NCBI RefSeq assembly: GCF_018998565.1
Contig: NZ_JAHNZO010000005.1
Span: 186,001-250,000 of the forward strand
Origin: Paenibacillus oleatilyticus
Lineage (GTDB): Bacteria; Bacillota; Bacilli; Paenibacillales; NBRC-103111
Direction of reading: 5' to 3'
DNA: 64,000 nt
Shown here: positions 1-7,839 of the stretch, piece after piece
How the letters are laid out: every line of letters begins with the position of its first letter
Numbering within the stretch: the first letter of the stretch is position 1
Translations under genes and position numbers: made by a program
Notes under the pieces: model-generated
Database searches by the model: none
What the model was told of the DNA's origin: nothing
What the model saw: the letters and a program-made list of their open reading frames with translations, nothing else

Positions 1-198
1 GCCAGTTTGTCAATCTAGTCTCTCCTTCCGAACCGGAGCTGTTGTATGGACCGTCCGCTCCGTATCTGTCAAGCATAACATCTTTATCCAAGCCTTGGAA
101 AGGGAAACGTTGAAAAAAAGAGATTCAAATCATCGATGGAATCGGTTACTCTTAAAATGTGGTATGAATGCTGCATGACTCCGGAGGACGGATAGCCG

Positions 199-1470
199 AT
201 GTCGGTTTTATTATATGAATGGAAGATGCAGTTTCTCGGGTACAGCCGGAATCTCCGGTTGTTTCTTTGCTTTAATTTCGTATGGAATTTGGGGCTCGGA
301 ATGTTCGGGCTTGTCTACAATCTCTATGTCAAAGCGCTCGGCTACGACCAGACGATGGTCGGGCATATTGTGGGGATGGCGGCGATGGCCGCAGCGATTG
401 TGCTGGTGCCGGCCGGCATCATGAACGACAGGCTCGGTCCGAAGCGGCTTGTGACGACGGGAGGATTTTTGGTTATAGCCGCTCTTACGGCCCGCTCGTT
501 GATCGATGGCGAGCAGGGGCTGCTCGTCTCCGCGTTTCTGGGCGGCATGACGCTGGCGGTCGTGTCGGCGACCGTCATTCCGTTCATGGCGAACCATTCT
601 ACCCCGTCGCAGCGGGTGCATCTGTTCAGTTTAAACTTGGCTCTCGTCATGTTTGCAAGCGTTATCGGCAACGTGTTCGGCGGATTTCTCACCGACACGC
701 TTCAGTTTACCTTCGGTCTCGACGGCGTCCTGAGCTTGCGTCTGACCTTGCTGACGGGCGTCGGCATAGCGGCACTCGGGCTGATTCCCGTCCTGATGCT
801 GAAGGGGGGCCGGGAGGAACGGCTGTCCGGCGGGAAGCTTTCGTGGGGGCATGCCGTGCAGCATCACAAAGCGTCGCTTCAAGTGATCGGCCTCTTCGTT
901 ATGCTCGGGCTGATGACCTCGACGGCCGGAGGCATGGTGGTGCCGTACTTGAACGTCTATTTCGAAGACCGCTTCGGCGCCTCGAAATCGGTGATCGGCG
1001 TCATCGTCTCCTTGGGGCAGGGAGCGACCGCGCTCGCGTACTTGATCGGTCCGGTCATCGCCCGGCGGCTCGGGGAAGCGAAAGCGGTTATCGTGCTTCA
1101 GCTGTGCTCGATCCCGTTTCTGCTAATTACGGCGTTTTCGACCAACCTGATGATTGCGAGCGGAGGGTATTTGTTCCGGCAGGCTCTGATGAATGCGGCC
1201 AATCCGTTCTACAACACGATCAAGATGAAATACGTCGACCGCTCGTTGCGTGGACTTGCCTCCAGCTCCGGAGAAGCGGTGTTCAATCTGGGCTGGTTTC
1301 TGGCCTCGCCGGTCAGCACCGGACTTGTCGCTCAATACGGCAGCTACTACGGATACGTTTACGCGTTCAGCATCACGGCGGTGGTGTATACGGTCGTTTC
1401 GGTGTTGTTCTACGTCTTTTTCGGCAAAAACCGGTTCAAGCCCGTGGAAACAGAGGAGACGGCTGCTTGA
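199..1470 (+). CDS. MFS transporter
   Basis: This is a 423-residue inner-membrane protein with about twelve hydrophobic segments, the usual size for a major facilitator superfamily permease. The loop after the second helix carries the MFS motif-A-like string NDRLGPKR (about residues 76-83). The C-terminal half shows the second-bundle loop ARRLGEAKAV (about 289-298). The ATG at 199 follows a GGAGGAC ribosome binding site at suitable distance, so I kept this start. The substrate cannot be told from sequence. The gene is alone on its strand, and the next thing downstream is a decayed acetyltransferase fragment. Base composition is GC-rich like the rest of the chromosome, unlike the AT-rich stretch that begins right after it. 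Confidence 0.85.
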   Translation: MSVLLYEWKMQFLGYSRNLRLFLCFNFVWNLGLGMFGLVYNLYVKALGYDQTMVGHIVGMAAMAAAIVLVPAGIMNDRLGPKRLVTTGGFLVIAALTARSLIDGEQGLLVSAFLGGMTLAVVSATVIPFMANHSTPSQRVHLFSLNLALVMFASVIGNVFGGFLTDTLQFTFGLDGVLSLRLTLLTGVGIAALGLIPVLMLKGGREERLSGGKLSWGHAVQHHKASLQVIGLFVMLGLMTSTAGGMVVPYLNVYFEDRFGASKSVIGVIVSLGQGATALAYLIGPVIARRLGEAKAVIVLQLCSIPFLLITAFSTNLMIASGGYLFRQALMNAANPFYNTIKMKYVDRSLRGLASSSGEAVFNLGWFLASPVSTGLVAQYGSYYGYVYAFSITAVVYTVVSVLFYVFFGKNRFKPVETEETAA

Positions 1471-1475
1471 ACGTT

Positions 1476-1661
1476 AGAACTTTTTACTGTCCTAACTGCG
1501 GGTTCTATACCGCGGGTCACCCACTGGATGTAGAACAGCGTAATATGGGGCTGGAATATGCCTATCCGATAAAAGTCGGAAACAATGTATGGATCGGGGG
1601 GAATGTTGTCGCCAAAAATATTCTCTCAGGTATAGTCGCTGATGGAATCATGAATGAATAG
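1476..1661 (+). pseudogene. remnant of maltose O-acetyltransferase (hexapeptide-repeat family)
   Basis: The frame reads FYTAGHPLD, then RNMGLEYAYPIKVG and NNVWIGGNVV, which are the conserved C-terminal strings of maltose/galactoside O-acetyltransferases (left-handed beta-helix fold). The N-terminal half of the enzyme is missing. After GGNVV the text jumps to AKNILSGIVADG, which resembles the end of the helix (usually VVTKDIPSGVVAVG). About twenty codons of the hexapeptide repeats therefore seem to be deleted inside the fragment. No start codon with a ribosome binding site is present. It cannot make a working enzyme. Confidence 0.6.
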
Positions 1662-1688
1662 CTGGGAAAAGTTCTGGAGGGACGTTTA

Positions 1689-2276
1689 ATGAGATACGAT
1701 GCGAACAAATTATTTTGGTTAAATAAACCCGTGAGTTATTCTATTCAGGAAGATGAGGTTGTAATTAAAACTGACCCTGGCACGGACTTCTGGCAGCGTA
1801 CATACTACGGTTTTAGAAACGATAACGCTCCAGCTTTGTTATTCAAGATCAATGAACCATACTTTTCTTTCGTAGTCAGAACAGAGTTTGATAGCAAACA
1901 TCGTTTTGACCAATGCGGTGTAATTATTTACCAGGACAGTGATAATTGGTTCAAGGCTTCAATTGAGTATGAAAATGAAGAGTATCAACGATTAGGAAGC
2001 GTTGTTACGAACCATGGATTTTCAGATTGGGCAACTACAGATATTGATTCTAATACTAAAAGTATGTTTTACAGAGTTAGCCGTCGTGAGAGTGATTTCT
2101 GCATCGAGAATTCATATGATGGCATTGAATATAAACAAATGCGCATTTTTCATTTGTTTGAAGGTAAAGGGGAAATCCAACTAGGGATTTATGCGTGTAG
2201 TCCTGAAAATTCTTCATTTAAATCTGTTTTTAGCGAGATGAAGATAACGGAATGCCAATGGAAAGCGCATGAATAA
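1689..2276 (+). CDS. DUF1349 domain-containing protein
   Basis: This is a 195-residue soluble protein without signal peptide or membrane segment. The pattern DPGTDFWQRTYYGF, then CGVIIYQDSDNWFKASIEYE and later GIYACSP matches the DUF1349 family, which has a concanavalin-like jelly-roll fold and includes yeast Ree1-like proteins. The biochemical role of the family is not settled. The ATG follows a TGGAGGGACG ribosome binding site. The gene is clearly AT-rich compared with its left neighbour, which suggests recent acquisition together with the MFS gene to its right. Confidence 0.75.
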   Translation: MRYDANKLFWLNKPVSYSIQEDEVVIKTDPGTDFWQRTYYGFRNDNAPALLFKINEPYFSFVVRTEFDSKHRFDQCGVIIYQDSDNWFKASIEYENEEYQRLGSVVTNHGFSDWATTDIDSNTKSMFYRVSRRESDFCIENSYDGIEYKQMRIFHLFEGKGEIQLGIYACSPENSSFKSVFSEMKITECQWKAHE

Positions 2277-2280
2277 TTCC

Positions 2281-2350
2281 ACATATATATTGGAGGACAT
2301 CAACTATCATTTTGTGTTTTGCCCGCGATAGGACAAGAAAGCTCATTTGA
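2281..2350 (+). pseudogene. possible scrap of an IS200/IS605 TnpA (Y1 transposase)
   Basis: The frame from 2281 reads TYILEDINYHFVFCPR and then a stop. The string YHFVFCP resembles the N-terminal strand of IS200/IS605 Y1 transposases, where YHLVWCPKYRRK is typical. Only about twenty residues can be matched, and no HUH motif or catalytic tyrosine remains nearby. It may be the end of an old insertion, or chance. Confidence 0.3.
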
Positions 2351-2403
2351 TAAGATATGGTCTTAAACGAATGGTTTAGTCGATTTTTATGAAAAAGAAC
2401 AAC

Positions 2404-2433
2404 TTGACATATTAGTGCAATCAAGGATATCAT
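2404..2433 (+). promoter_or_regulatory. sigma-A promoter of the 2617 MFS gene
   Basis: TTGACA (2404-2409) is followed after 18 bases by TATCAT (2428-2433), five of six bases of the -10 consensus. It points at the leader ORF and the MFS gene. An 11-bp inverted repeat overlaps the -10 box, which is the usual place for a repressor site. Confidence 0.55.
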
Positions 2434-2510
2434 AGATTAGTAATATCCTTGATACTCAGAAATGTTGTTACGATCACACTTAATAATTTTTTTTAGTATT
2501 TCAAGGATAT
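2420..2510. promoter_or_regulatory. operator candidate: inverted repeat plus a third half-site
   Basis: ATCAAGGATAT (2420-2430) and ATATCCTTGAT (2443-2453) form a perfect 11-bp inverted repeat with a 12-base spacer. A third copy of TCAAGGATAT lies at 2501-2510. The first arm covers the -10 box at 2428. This fits a dimeric repressor controlling the MFS gene. No regulator gene is adjacent, so the protein that binds is unknown. An unrelated 14-bp palindrome, TCTCTTATAAGAGA, sits at 2526-2539. Confidence 0.5.
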
Positions 2511-2563
2511 AAACTATCTTTAATATCTCTTATAAGAGAGTATCCCTACGAGGGAGGAATGAA

Positions 2564-2590
2564 ATGCTTGTCGGTTTATTGAAGACTTAA
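2564..2590 (+). CDS. possible leader peptide upstream of the MFS gene
   Basis: A GGGAGG ribosome binding site (2552-2557) is followed after six bases by an ATG and eight codons encoding MLVGLLKT, then TAA. It ends 26 bases before the preferred MFS start. Such short, well-initiated peptides precede some antibiotic-inducible efflux genes, where ribosome stalling controls downstream translation. The region between shows no strong hairpin, so the role is a guess. Confidence 0.35.
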   Translation: MLVGLLKT

Positions 2591-2616
2591 GCCAATTATG
2601 TGGAGTGAGTGATAAT

Positions 2617-3801
2617 ATGGAAGAGTTACATGTAAAAGAACAACGTTATTCTTTGATTACGTTGATCTTGTTTTTTTCAGGATTGACCATTATGTCCAGC
2701 TTCTATGCCACGATCCCTTTAATCTCCGTCTTTTCAAAGGAGTTTTCGGTTCCTGAAGGGCAGGCCGTATGGACGAGCAGTTTGTTTACATTAAGTTTCG
2801 CTATTGGATGCTTAGTGTTTGGACCATTATCAGATCGTATTGGTCGAAAAAAAGTCATGCTTGGGGGATTAGTTGCGTTAACGATTGTCACTATCATTTT
2901 AGGGTTTCAAAGCAATTTGTACTCCACTATTGTATTCAGAGGAATACAAGGCTTGACTGCGGCTACCTTCTCTCCCATAGTGCTTCCCTATGTGATGGAA
3001 TTGTTCCCGCAAAATAGAAAAGTATTCGCCCTTAGCTGCATGAGCGCAGGTTTTCTTATGGCAGGAATTGTCGGACAGGTGTTCAGCAGCTTTGTAAGTT
3101 TTCATCTAGGCTGGCAATATGTATTCATCATTTTGGCGGCGATCTATTTTATATTAACACTACTCATGATATCTTTTATACCCAACCTCCCGGCGAATGG
3201 GGTTCGTGTTGCGGAAGCATTTAAACAAATGAGAAAGACGCTAGGACAGAAGTCGCTATGGTTTGCATTTGTTATCGCACTAGTTATGCTGCTTTCCTTC
3301 GTAGGCATGTACACTGCATTGGGGAAATTTTTAAGCAGCCCTCTTTTCGGGTTCTCGAACCAACAAATATTGTATGTGCGTTCTGTAGGGATCATAGGGA
3401 TGCTATTGTCTTTATTTGCGGGTGCCCTAGTTAAGAGATTTAGCGTGATACCGATACTTAGAAGCGCAATAATCCTATCTGCTGCCGCATTGATCCTCTT
3501 AGGATTTGGCGCAAACATGGTGTTTATTGTTGTCATAAGCGTTGTGTTTGTATCCGGAATTGCGGTTGCCATCCCTTCGTTGGTTTCACTCGTCGGTGAA
3601 CTTGGGGGAGCTGCAAGAGGTGCAGCGATTTCCATCTATACGGTTATTGTGAATTTAGGCGCTACCATCGGACCTATCCTAGTCGTTCAGTTGCTCGGGA
3701 CCGGCAATTATGTCCTTACTTTTTCAATCTTGGCGTGCTGCTTGCTGTTGGGATTCCTGGCTACATTTTTTGTAAAACGTTTCATGCCAGCAAGAAGCTG
3801 A
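2617..3801 (+). CDS. MFS transporter (drug-efflux-like, DHA1 type)
   Basis: This is a 394-residue permease with twelve hydrophobic segments. The motif-A loop GPLSDRIGRKKVML (about residues 73-86) is intact, and helix 5 has the motif-C-like run SAGFLMAGIVGQVF seen in 12-helix drug:H+ antiporters. A GTG at 2605 is in frame, but the ribosome binding site GGAGTGA (2602-2608) is correctly spaced only for the ATG at 2617, so I start there. The gene is AT-rich, carries its own promoter, operator candidate and leader ORF, and is closed by a bidirectional terminator. It looks like a regulated efflux gene acquired from a lower-GC relative. The substrate is unknown. Confidence 0.8.
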   Translation: MEELHVKEQRYSLITLILFFSGLTIMSSFYATIPLISVFSKEFSVPEGQAVWTSSLFTLSFAIGCLVFGPLSDRIGRKKVMLGGLVALTIVTIILGFQSNLYSTIVFRGIQGLTAATFSPIVLPYVMELFPQNRKVFALSCMSAGFLMAGIVGQVFSSFVSFHLGWQYVFIILAAIYFILTLLMISFIPNLPANGVRVAEAFKQMRKTLGQKSLWFAFVIALVMLLSFVGMYTALGKFLSSPLFGFSNQQILYVRSVGIIGMLLSLFAGALVKRFSVIPILRSAIILSAAALILLGFGANMVFIVVISVVFVSGIAVAIPSLVSLVGELGGAARGAAISIYTVIVNLGATIGPILVVQLLGTGNYVLTFSILACCLLLGFLATFFVKRFMPARS

Positions 3802-3830
3802 ACTGATCTTGCTTGCCCAACGTGTTATTT

Positions 3831-3876
3831 AAAACAAAAAATCACCGATATTAAGGATTCGGTGATTTTTTGTTTT
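3831..3876. terminator. rho-independent terminator (bidirectional)
   Basis: ATCACCGA (3841-3848) pairs with TCGGTGAT (3859-3866). The stem is flanked by A-rich and T-rich tracts that extend the pairing. It follows the MFS stop by about 30 bases. Confidence 0.85.
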
Positions 3877-4376
3877 ATTTGTCTATGACTGGAGCGACCG
3901 CGAATTTTCTGTCTCAAATCTCTCCCGTGTACATGCTTTGATCCTGCAATCGAATCAGTATTTTGCCCAAAATGTCTACCCTCCTGAATGACTACTTTGC
4001 CGGACGGATATGCTTGCTCTAAATAATCAGCGACGATTTTCCGATTCCGGTCGAATCGAACCCCTTGTCTTCCAGCCAGTTCATGATTCGTTTGGCTCGT
4101 TTTCTTCCCTCTGATCGATTCCGGACTTTCAAGAAGCGGATCACTTCTTCTTTTTCGACAAGGACTTGGATTAGTATCAATGAAAGATGAAGTATGTTGA
4201 AATTTGACCTTGAACGGCAAGGATTCGTTCGTCAACGAGCTGGCCGAAATCGTGAAACAAATCGCGGAGTGACGCCCGCAGCAAAAAATTCCCTAGTCGC
4301 GACCCCCTGTTCTGCTGCGGCAATCATGCTATATTGGATATGAGTTTTTAAACGAATTTACCGTTAGGAGGCTCCC
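3877..4376. other. 500-bp intergenic stretch, no convincing intact gene
   Basis: A minus-strand open frame crosses much of this stretch, but it has no ribosome binding site and runs through the terminator, so I do not call it. On the plus strand, 4201-4272 reads LTLNGKDSFVNELAEIVKQIAE and a stop, which looks like the C-terminus of a lost protein I cannot name. CGCAGCA and TGCTGCG near 4278-4320 could form a weak hairpin. This may be a scar of earlier rearrangement at the edge of the AT-rich patch. Confidence 0.4.
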
Positions 4377-5570
4377 ATGAGGCAACATCCGACTCAAGCG
4401 ACGTTTACCCACCTGCTGATCTCCGGTACGCTGGTTCACGAAGCGACGTTTGCGGAGATGCAGGCGGAGTTCGATATGTATCTCCGGCCCAACCTGGCGA
4501 TGGTCTTCTCGATGGACCGGTATCCCGATCTTGCGCTCGGGCAGCCCATCCAGTGGCGCATCGATATCGGGCAGAAGCTGATCGACGCTCTGCATGCGGG
4601 CATCCAGGCGCCGTTCGTCTGGGTGTGGGTGGCCGAAGGCGTGCTGGCTCTGCTCGTCGAGCTGGGGACGAAGGACCGGCGCGATCCCGATCCCGCCAAG
4701 ACCGCTTTCGCGATGGCGAAGCGAGTGCAGAAGCTGACCGACGCGCAAGGCTTTTCCGTCTCCGTCGGCATAGGCACCTTTTACGATAACCCGTATATGC
4801 TCCACTATTCGTATGAGGAAGCGAAGGAGTCGATGATCGACCGCTTTTTCCAGGGCAACCGGCTCATTTTCCAATACGAAAGGCAAAAGCAGGACGGCGA
4901 GCAGCCGCACAAGCCGGTCTCGCAAGCGGAACGGACGGAGCTGATGGCCCGCGTCCGCCTGGGCGACGTGCACGGGGCGGTTTCGTACTTACACCTGCTG
5001 CTGGAGCGCATGGGGCAGACGTACCGTGGCAATGTCGATATGTTCAAATCCGAGGTCATCGACCTCGTCATGCAGCTGACGCGCCTGTCGCTCGATGTGG
5101 GCGGCCATGCGCAGAGCATTTTGTCGGAGAACGCCCGGTTTATTCAAGATCTGTACATGACGATCCGCTACGACAAGTTCGTGGCCAAAGTCAGCGAGCA
5201 CTGGAGCAAGCTGACCGCACGGATCGGCGAGGCGCAGACGGCGGAGGTGTCGCCGGTAATCCGGACGGCCATCGCCTACATGAAACAGCATCATCAGCGC
5301 AAGATTCCCCTCGAAGAAATAGCACAATATTGTTACCTTAGCACCTACCATTTCAGTCACCTGTTCCGCAAGGAAACGGGAAGCACCTTCGTCGACTACT
5401 TGAACAAGCTCCGAATCGAAAAAGCGGTCTATTACCTTGAAAACACCGATAAACCGGTGCAGGAGATCGCTTCGCTCGCCGGTTTTCAGGATTCCAATTA
5501 CTTCAGCCGGCTATTCAAACGTTATCTTCGCTGCAGCCCGAACGAATATCGCGCAGCAAAATTGTGCTAA
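4377..5570 (+). CDS. AraC-family transcriptional regulator
   Basis: This 397-residue protein ends in a two-HTH AraC DNA-binding domain (about residues 300-395), with LEEIAQYCYLSTYHFSHLF as the first helix pair and VQEIASLAGFQDSNYFSRLF as the second. The N-terminal half (about 1-165) has a GGDEF-like fold signature seen in CdaR/YesN-type regulators (FSVSVGIGTFYDNPYMLHYS). A helical linker joins the two. The ATG follows a TAGGAGGCTCCC ribosome binding site. It sits directly upstream of the Liv-type importer and hut genes on the same strand, so it is the likely local activator of that unit. The ligand cannot be seen from sequence. Confidence 0.8.
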   Translation: MRQHPTQATFTHLLISGTLVHEATFAEMQAEFDMYLRPNLAMVFSMDRYPDLALGQPIQWRIDIGQKLIDALHAGIQAPFVWVWVAEGVLALLVELGTKDRRDPDPAKTAFAMAKRVQKLTDAQGFSVSVGIGTFYDNPYMLHYSYEEAKESMIDRFFQGNRLIFQYERQKQDGEQPHKPVSQAERTELMARVRLGDVHGAVSYLHLLLERMGQTYRGNVDMFKSEVIDLVMQLTRLSLDVGGHAQSILSENARFIQDLYMTIRYDKFVAKVSEHWSKLTARIGEAQTAEVSPVIRTAIAYMKQHHQRKIPLEEIAQYCYLSTYHFSHLFRKETGSTFVDYLNKLRIEKAVYYLENTDKPVQEIASLAGFQDSNYFSRLFKRYLRCSPNEYRAAKLC

Positions 5571-5596
5571 ACTTTCGCAAAATTCACTAGTGCTTT

Positions 5597-5610
5597 CGTA
5601 AGCGTTTACA
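5597..5610. promoter_or_regulatory. cre site (CcpA) upstream of the liv-hut unit
   Basis: CGTAAGCGTTTACA matches 13 of 14 positions of the cre consensus TGWAARCGYTWNCW and has the central CG. It lies 68 bases before the substrate-binding-protein start, so CcpA would block initiation or elongation. The Bacillus subtilis hut operon is also catabolite-repressed, which makes the site plausible here. Confidence 0.55.
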
Positions 5611-5677
5611 AGTACGATAGGAGTGCACCGGAAAAGTTCATACTTCATTCACATACAGCAAAAGGGGGCACTTAAAG

Positions 5678-6856
5678 ATGAAACGGTTTTCGATGTTTGC
5701 AGCAAGCGTCATGATGACTACATTCCTGCTCAGCGGCTGCGCAAGCGGCGGAGGGGCGACTTCTTCCCCGGCAAATGGAGGCGCTTCCAAAGAGGCGTCG
5801 GGCGACGCGATCAAGATCGGCTGGTTCGGTCCGCTGACCGGACCGACGGCGACGGACGGCACGCACAGCCGCGACGCGGCGCTATTGGCAGTCGAGCAGT
5901 ACAATGCGGCGGGCGGCATCAACGGCAAGAAGGTCGAGCTCGTGGCGGAAGACGACCAAGGCAAGCCGGAGGAAGCGATCAAAGCGGTACAGAAGCTCGT
6001 GAACAACGATAAAGTGACGGCGCTCGTCGGCGGCGCTTACAGCGGCCCGACCAAGACGGCGGCGGCGAAGGTACAGGAGCTGAAGGTGCCGATGGTCGTC
6101 GCGTATGCGGTGCATCCGGACGCAACCAAGGGCGGCGATTACGTGAACCGGGTCATCTATACGGGTCCGGTGCAGGGCCGGGCGATGGCCGAATATGCGG
6201 TGAACGACCTGAAGAAGAAAAACATCGCCGTCCTGTACGTGGACAATGACTACGGCAAATCGATCTACACATCGTTCAAAGAAAATGTCGAGAAGCTTGG
6301 CGCAAAAATCGCCATCGACCGTCCGCACAAGATGGGCGACAAAGATTTCAGCTCCGTGCTGACCGCGGTCAAAGCGACGAATCCGGACGCGCTGTACGTG
6401 GTCGCCTATTACAACGAAGCGGCCGCGATCGTGAAGCAGGCGAAGGAAAGCGGCATTAATGCGCAGCTCCTTGGTGTGGACGGCTTCGATTCGCCGAAAT
6501 ATTTGGAGCTTGGAAAATCGAATACGGAAGGGTCCACCTTCACCACGTCGTTCTACACGACCGACAACCGCCCTGTAGTCCAGAAGTTCGTCAAAGCATG
6601 GCACGACAAGTACAAAGGCGAGCCGGACATGCTGTCTTCGCAAAGCTATGACGCCGCGATGGTGATCCTCGAAGCGATGAAGAAAGCGGGTACCGACAAG
6701 GAGAAGCTGAAGCAGGCCATTAACGAAACGAGCGAGCTGGAAGGCACCTCGGGCCAAATTCGCTTCCGCACCGACCATGAAGTCATGAAGCCGGTCATCT
6801 TTATGACCGTGAAGGACGGCAAATTCCAATTCGTGAAATCGCAAATGTACAACTAA
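5678..6856 (+). CDS. Liv-type ABC transporter substrate-binding lipoprotein
   Basis: This 392-residue protein starts with a lipoprotein signal, a hydrophobic run ending in LLSGCASGGG, with the acylated cysteine at about residue 21. The mature part is a periplasmic-binding-protein type I fold (Peripla_BP_6): IKIGWFGPLTGP, AAGGINGKKVELVAEDDQG and the hinge region VAYYNEAAAIVKQAKESG are typical of LivJ/LivK. It binds the substrate outside the membrane and feeds the two permeases that follow. The family usually takes branched-chain amino acids, but members for other small amides and amino acids are known. The hut genes downstream suggest histidine or a breakdown product such as urocanate. Confidence 0.85.
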   Translation: MKRFSMFAASVMMTTFLLSGCASGGGATSSPANGGASKEASGDAIKIGWFGPLTGPTATDGTHSRDAALLAVEQYNAAGGINGKKVELVAEDDQGKPEEAIKAVQKLVNNDKVTALVGGAYSGPTKTAAAKVQELKVPMVVAYAVHPDATKGGDYVNRVIYTGPVQGRAMAEYAVNDLKKKNIAVLYVDNDYGKSIYTSFKENVEKLGAKIAIDRPHKMGDKDFSSVLTAVKATNPDALYVVAYYNEAAAIVKQAKESGINAQLLGVDGFDSPKYLELGKSNTEGSTFTTSFYTTDNRPVVQKFVKAWHDKYKGEPDMLSSQSYDAAMVILEAMKKAGTDKEKLKQAINETSELEGTSGQIRFRTDHEVMKPVIFMTVKDGKFQFVKSQMYN

Positions 6857-6878
6857 GAACGATCAGTCGGTCAACGGC

Positions 6879-6910
6879 AAAGGGAGGAGGCCCTTGGGGT
6901 CTCCTTTCTT
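6879..6910 (+). terminator. attenuating hairpin between binding protein and permease
   Basis: AAAGG...GGCCC (6879-6893) pairs imperfectly with GGGTCTCCTTT (6897-6907), followed by a short T-rich run. It sits between the binding-protein gene and the first permease. It probably lowers permease expression relative to the binding protein rather than ending the operon. Confidence 0.4.
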
Positions 6911-6949
6911 ATCCCCGCGACCTCCACGGAAAGGAGTGAAGAACGGCTT

Positions 6950-7831
6950 ATGCTGCTGCAACAGCTGCTTAACGGCATATCGCTCGGGTTCATCTACATC
7001 TTGATCGCCGTCGGCCTAACGATGGTATACGGCGTCCTGAAGCTGCTGCACTTCGCGCACGGCGTCATCTACATGATCGGCGCGTTCGCGGCGATGATCG
7101 GCATCACATACCTGCACCTGCCGTTCCTGGCGGCCATCGTGTTCGCCATGGTGATTTCAGCTATCGCCGGGATGGCGGTCGAACGGTTCGCCTACCGTCC
7201 GCTGCGCGGCGCTCACCCCATCACCACGCTGATCAGCGGGATCGGGGTCGGCATTTTTCTCGAAAACCTGTTCCAAATTGTCTTCACGTCGGATACGCAG
7301 GCGTTCCCCGAGACGGGCATCGAAGTATCGGTCGTGAACCTCACCCAATCGATTTCGCTTACGAATACGAAGCTGTACATCATCGCGGCTGGCATCGTCG
7401 GACTCGGCTTGCTGTACGCCTTCCTGAAGTTTACGAAGATGGGCCTCGCCATTCAGGCGACGGCACAGGACACGCGGGCCGCGTCGCTGATGGGCGTCAA
7501 CGTAAACCGCGTCATCTCGGTCACGTTCGTTATCGGCTCGGCGCTGGCGGCCGCTGCGGGCGTACTGGTCGCGTGGAACTTCAACTCGCTGTTCCCGGCG
7601 ATGGGCGCGATTCCGGGGCTCAAGGCGTTCTGCGTCGTGGTGCTCGGCGGCCTTGGTTCGATTTCCGGCACGATTGTCGGCGGTCTCATTCTCGGCGTCG
7701 TCGAATCGCTGAGCGACGGCTTCATGACCGGCATGGTGATCGACAAGGACGCCATCGCGTTTATCATTCTGATCGTCATTCTTCTCTTCAAGCCGTCCGG
7801 CCTGTTCGGGAAGAACGTCGATAAAGTGTAG
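6950..7831 (+). CDS. livH: Liv-type ABC transporter permease LivH
   Basis: This 293-residue membrane protein has about eight hydrophobic segments. The N-terminal string GISLGFIYILIAVGLTMVYG and the run KLLHFAHGVIYMIGAF (BPD_transp_2 family) are diagnostic for LivH. The cytoplasmic contact loop for the ATPases is seen around QDTRAASLMGVN (about residues 172-183). The gene symbol names the family position; the true substrate is probably not a branched-chain amino acid (see the hut context). The ATG follows GGAAAGGAGTGAAGAACGGCTT. The stop is followed eight bases later by the LivM-type gene. Confidence 0.88.
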   Translation: MLLQQLLNGISLGFIYILIAVGLTMVYGVLKLLHFAHGVIYMIGAFAAMIGITYLHLPFLAAIVFAMVISAIAGMAVERFAYRPLRGAHPITTLISGIGVGIFLENLFQIVFTSDTQAFPETGIEVSVVNLTQSISLTNTKLYIIAAGIVGLGLLYAFLKFTKMGLAIQATAQDTRAASLMGVNVNRVISVTFVIGSALAAAAGVLVAWNFNSLFPAMGAIPGLKAFCVVVLGGLGSISGTIVGGLILGVVESLSDGFMTGMVIDKDAIAFIILIVILLFKPSGLFGKNVDKV

Positions 7832-7839
7832 GTGATCGT

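Noticed and set aside
282..1475. Plus-strand frame inside the first MFS gene that runs into the acetyltransferase scrap
   Set aside because: The part overlapping the MFS gene is Arg/Gly/Ser-rich shadow text. Only the end after the MFS stop is meaningful.
2526..2539. Palindrome TCTCTTATAAGAGA as a possible operator
   Set aside because: It does not resemble the repeated TCAAGGATAT half-sites and is AT-rich enough to arise by chance; noted only within the operator entry.
3825..4235. Minus-strand open frame of 136 codons in the gap before the AraC gene
   Set aside because: No ribosome binding site, it runs through a bidirectional terminator, and no domain can be recognised.
5590..5618. Sigma-A promoter for the liv-hut unit near the cre site
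   Set aside because: TACGAT could be a -10 box, but no -35 box stands at a proper distance; the true promoter was not found.
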